The notes under the pieces were generated by a model, which saw only the letters and a list, made by a program, of their open reading frames with translations, ran no database searches and was not told where the DNA came from. From assembly GCA_033782935.1 (NCBI GenBank), contig JAWQEG010000735.1:10001-74000 (forward strand): a stretch of DNA of 64,000 bases. The letters run 5' to 3'. How positions within the stretch are numbered: position 1 is the first letter of the stretch; each line of letters opens with the position of its first letter. Below, one piece after another: positions 60,383 to 64,000 of this stretch. Made by a program: the position numbers and the translations under genes. Origin of the DNA: Petrolisthes cinctipes. Lineage: Eukaryota; Arthropoda; Malacostraca; Decapoda; Porcellanidae.

Positions 60383-62135
60383 CATCTCTACCATATAACA
60401 ATTAAGAAACCGTGTGAAAGATGAACACACACACAGACACATTAACGAAAGATCTTAAGAGCAGAACTACATGTCACGAGTCAGACATAATACTCGTGAT
60501 GTAATTTGAATTACAGAGAGTTGGAAAATTCCATACTGGTGTCAATATAGAATGTTCTAGAGAAGGTTCTGGAATATTCCATTCATGAGACAAAGGAGAC
60601 AGGAGTGGGTTAAGTTGTGGGTGCAGCTAGTTAATCCGCAGGTAGTAGCAAAAATAGACCAGGTAGAAAAGGGAAAAAGGGTCATGTTTCAACTGAATTT
60701 GCACATCTTGTCCTATGAGGTGTTCGTACGTAAAGTACATACTGTATTAATCAATTATGCTACCCCAGGGTAACTTATGGTATTGCAAATGATCGTGAAG
60801 TGGAGGGAGATTATCGGGAATTATTAGTACGCCATAGGTAAATTGAAATTGCATGTATAACTAAAGTATAAGTGGGTACAATGTAAATCGTAGCCAGTTA
60901 GGAAAAACGAACAAAGATAGGAGGAGGAGTCAGAGAAATTTTGAACCAGTTAAGGAGGAAGAATAGGGGTCAGTTGGAACAGGACACACTCGAAGGAAGG
61001 AACACACTCGTATCGTCAGCTTCCCTTACCTAGATCAATCCTCCACGTGTGCAGTGGGGAGTGATCAACGTAAACGCCGAATTCGTTGTATATTACGCGA
61101 TTCACAAGGCTTTACAGTTGTATACTGACTAGTTGCATTGACGCTGGTTCAGTAACTGAATTAGGTGAGGGGGAGTTGGATCTTTGAAGAAAATTACGAG
61201 TGTGTTGTGAGACTCTAAGTGTGAGACATTAGAAAAATATTCCAACTTGCGTAACAATTGATAGAATTACTACAGTGTTAACGTAACCTAGACTATCGTC
61301 ACGTGAGCGAGAGCGAGACGTAGCGAGAGCGAGTAGCTAGTTAGCGTTGCGTGAGCGTGAGTTGTGTGTGTGTGTGTGTGTGAAATTTAATTATTCATGT
61401 TGGCATACTGGAGTTGAATAAATATAGAAATTTGCAATTGGTTGTTTGAATACACCAGTAGATTTGTTATCTATATAAATACACATATATCGGGAAGAAC
61501 CCCTTAACATAAAAATTTATTATGTGTATGGTGGATGGGGCCTAAAACGGGGAATTAATCCCCGACTTTTTGTTCTTCGCTGCAGCCAACCAACGAGATC
61601 ATAAATTAACAGGGCAAGGTAAGTTGTAATTGTCATATTATAAATTACATTATCTATCATTCTCACATCACCGTCACACTACATAACATCACTTTCGCCC
61701 CCTGCCACCTTTAAAGAGTTACATACAATACTGTCATATGGCAACACAATACATCTTAAGGCAGGAGAAGGTGTTGGAGTTTGGTGTAGAATACTAATAC
61801 TCTCATTATATAGTATTTGTTGGTCATGGTGATGTTACTAAGACTCGGTGTGTCAAGTGAATTTATGACCCGTCCATAAAGATTTTTCAGAACCACCCGG
61901 TGTGATGATATACAGTATCGGGTAGATTGTGTGTCGCTTCGAGAATCATTACAAGGACATTATAACTTTGATTTATATTCTCCCATTATTTTCATGCTTT
62001 ACTAGAATGATATAATAAGGTCTGAGAGGGGGTGATGCTAGTCGTTTTAAATATGAAAAATCGATTTATATAATTATACTTCGTCTTGGTTTTTCTATTT
62101 CGGGTTTAATTACGTGCATTATGTATTCAGTAATA

Positions 62136-62138
<3 letters not shown>
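60383..62138. other. Intergenic region with LTR-like or untranslated-exon features
   Basis: No coding gene recognised. It contains the heat-shock-element cluster (60523-60580), a TCAGT initiator-like site at 61149, GAGCGA repeats with a (GT)n run (61305-61382) and AATAAA near 61419. At 61579-61617 a GCTGCAG acceptor-like site, 33 nt and a GCAAGGTAAGT donor-like site look like a non-coding exon or retrotransposon leader. Order and spacing would suit an LTR (TGTCACGAG near 60473 to AACA near 61510), but no second LTR or clear primer-binding site was found. Confidence 0.35.
60523..60580. promoter_or_regulatory. Heat-shock-element (HSF site) array
   Basis: GAAggTTCtgGAAtaTTC at 60562-60579 is four perfectly spaced inverted nGAAn pentamers. 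It is preceded by GAAtgTTC (60550-60557) with a 4-nt instead of 2-nt gap, and by GAAaaTTC about 20 bp further left. HSF trimers bind three or more such units. It is 3.1 kb upstream of the SLC6 start; no adjacent heat-shock gene is visible in the window. Confidence 0.7.
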
Positions 62139-62188
<50 letters not shown>

Positions 62189-62189
62189 T

Positions 62190-62261
<72 letters not shown>

Positions 62262-62288
62262 TCTCTTCTCTTCTCTTCTCTTCTCTCT
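62139..62288. repeat. (CT)n / (CTTCT)n microsatellite
   Basis: About 150 bp of CT with two blocks of TCTTC pentamers (62182-62196 and 62255-62285). Confidence 0.93.
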
Positions 62289-62668
62289 CAGCTATATTTT
62301 GATCCTGTACCATTGCTTAAATTTTTTTTGTATTGTGGCGTTAGTGTTTAGTGTTGATGCCATGAGATTATAAACGCTCTAACATCCAATATTTACAAAT
62401 AAGATATATATAAGTTAGGCATGCAGACTTTCTCAATATTGTTTACACCAAGATTATTGATATTTTGTTTGTGAGCTTTGGAGGGTTGTGTCATGCTGAG
62501 TCTGTGTGAATAGTTTATTATTTTCACCTTTTGTAAGAGAATTTGCATAAGTCTGTCTGTTTGTTTGTCTTTCTTCATCTTAAGTAGGAGAATTGTGGAA
62601 CAGTCTGCCGTAATCCATCTTTCTTCTCGTTGATAATCTCGGTGCATTGTTCTATAGACTGTATATAA

Positions 62669-62803
62669 ATGCTGGTAGTAATACACATTATCTTCGACGA
62701 AAACAATCTTCGTCGCTATATTGGCACTTCAAAAGAATGATAACGCAGCGACGAAGAATTTTTTTTTTTTCGACGAAGATAACGTTTAACATTGCCAGCC
62801 TTA
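62669..62803. mobile_element. Short foldback MITE (GCTGGTA ends), copy 2
   Basis: Arms GCTGGTAGTAATACACATTA then TCTTCGACGAAAACAATCTTCGTCGC pair with the inverted right arm GGCTGGCAATGTTAAACGTT then ATCTTCGTCG, followed by GCGACGAAGAATT. Same architecture as 25983-26108, but the core reads TCGACGAAAAC rather than TCGACAAAAAC. Confidence 0.8.
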
Positions 62804-63163
62804 TATATTGCTTAGACCACCAGCGACGGTATCTACACTATTATTACGTTATTACGGTGTATCAGTGGTGGGTGAAGGAAGCAGGATGTGAGAGTTGGAC
62901 GAGGGAGGCGGATGGCAGGGAGGTGAGGGAATTGGAGGTGAATGTTAGTAGCTCTGTAATCTTGGTGAGTGTGTATGATATGATATGGATGGTGAGGGGG
63001 AAGGTTACATGTGAGAATTGAGGAGACACGTTCCAACCTTCCCGAGCGCCTAATGTCAATCAATCCAACCTTCCCGAAATGCTATAAATTGAACGCATCT
63101 TCTCTATAGTCATCAATCACACACACCCCACCCTGCACCGATCATTTCTGGAGTGAGTATACG
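62804..63163. other. Intergenic, nothing recognised
   Basis: G-rich then unique sequence; open frames here lack family resemblance. Confidence 0.5.
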
Positions 63164-63387
63164 TACAGTTGGACACAGGAATTCGTGGTACAGTCCAGGT
63201 GGAAGATGCTTGTCTCTCTCTTATAGCCATGCAGTGACTTTTGTCGAGTATTTCCTTATCGTCAATATCCCACATCATAGATTCTGCCCCTGGTAAATCT
63301 TTTTGGTCGTTAAGGAATTTCATACTGGGAGGAGCTACTAAGCATTTACCACCTCAGCTGTACCACGAATTCCTGTGTCCAACTGTA
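63164..63387. mobile_element. 224-bp TA-flanked MITE
   Basis: Left TACAGTTGGACACAGGAATT then CGTGGTACAG and inverted right TACAGTTGGACACAGGAATT then CGTGGTACAG are identical over about 30 bp. TA on both sides; no ORF. Its ends are shared by a half-copy at 2028 and resemble those at 7073. Confidence 0.92.
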
Positions 63388-64000
63388 CTGTACCTATCTG
63401 GTGGCAAATTAAAACGAAATAGCTTATTATATTTTGTATTCTGGTCACTATTTCTTTAATACTTGCAACCTTTTGTGTATGGGGCCCCGAACCTATACTC
63501 ATTCCTCCCCATTAATTAGGAAACCATATTTTTTTTTTCAATTATATTAGTGAGGTTTCTTTATGATGCCGTAGAATTGGTTTATTTATTTTGTTAGCTT
63601 GAAAATGCTAATCTATTATTTTATCTCCTGCCTGTGCACGGAAAGGACTCGAAATATAATGTCTTTCTTACTAGCCCATTTCACCAACCCCTGCAACCTC
63701 CCTAAACTAAAACAAAAGGTTCCGAGAGATTTTAAGTAACTCTCTTAAAGGTTCTGTATATTTCAAGTATAAAGGAAATACTGTATATATGTAAATGTAT
63801 TTATGTATGGAAAGAAAAACACGAGGTATAGACAGTGGTATGAATCTATAACATTTGGGAACATTACAGAATTATTCAGCAAATATGTTATACAATTAGC
63901 AATGTTTAGATTAATATGAGGTCAATTTCTGGATGTTTGTTTCCCGGCTTCAGTGGAGATGGAGAAGGAAGCATAAACGTTAGTGAGGGTAGTAAAAATT
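63388..64000. other. Intergenic, nothing recognised
   Basis: AT-rich sequence to the end of the window; no gene or element assigned. Confidence 0.5.

Noticed and set aside
60472..61520. Confirmed solo LTR
   Set aside because: TGT...ACA edges, an initiator and a poly(A) signal are suggestive, but no target duplication, second LTR or primer-binding site could be shown.

Overview
This is a eukaryotic nuclear genomic window: genes are split by many introns with GT/AG ends, coding density is low, and there are long (CT)n/(GA)n, (GT)n and (TAA)n tracts and many transposable-element remnants. The protein sequences and the abundance of CT/GT microsatellites suggest an arthropod, most likely a decapod crustacean. 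That is an inference; no ribosomal or mitochondrial marker is present to prove it.

Four host genes are recognisable. (1) 615-2435 (+): the last three coding exons of a transcription factor AP-2 gene, whose 5' part lies outside the window. (2) 11348-29628 (+): a complete 19-exon OCRL/INPP5B-type inositol polyphosphate 5-phosphatase (about 914 aa: PH, 5-phosphatase, ASH and RhoGAP-like domains), including a 15-nt microexon directly after a clathrin-box-like LIDL sequence. (3) 34399-44941 (+): RAD51D, a RAD51 paralogue of homologous recombination; the C-terminal end is uncertain. (4) 46608-57416 (-): a complete nine-exon SLC6 sodium-coupled transporter (about 631 aa), nearest in my reading to the nutrient amino-acid transporter branch. 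All splice phases close in frame for OCRL and SLC6. The four genes have unrelated functions and do not form a pathway; OCRL and RAD51D are head-to-tail, RAD51D and SLC6 are tail-to-tail.

Most of the rest is mobile DNA. There are at least four non-LTR retrotransposon families: one long open ORF2 inside a RAD51D intron, an RTE-like tail and a CR1/Jockey-like tail inside an OCRL intron, and a (CAA)n-tailed family seen three times. There are also at least a dozen terminal-inverted-repeat elements: a 300-bp hAT MITE with an exact 8-bp target duplication, a TTAA-flanked piggyBac-like MITE, a 1.56-kb element with a TTA duplication, a roughly 340-bp MITE family with five copies, and many TA-flanked elements whose ends begin TACAGT or TACAC. 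One 1.8-kb TA-flanked family has one copy filling an OCRL intron and a second upstream in SLC6 intron 1, which has itself been invaded by a MITE and a LINE and is followed by two more MITEs sharing terminal TA dinucleotides.

The most interesting signals are the OCRL microexon that would alter a clathrin-binding box; a strong excess of TACAGTA/TACTGTA heptamers in introns that could be excision scars of CAG-ended Tc1/mariner elements; a dense heat-shock-element array at 60523-60580; and a MITE fragment reaching to the 3' splice site of RAD51D exon 2. The region 57.4-64 kb holds no gene that I can support.
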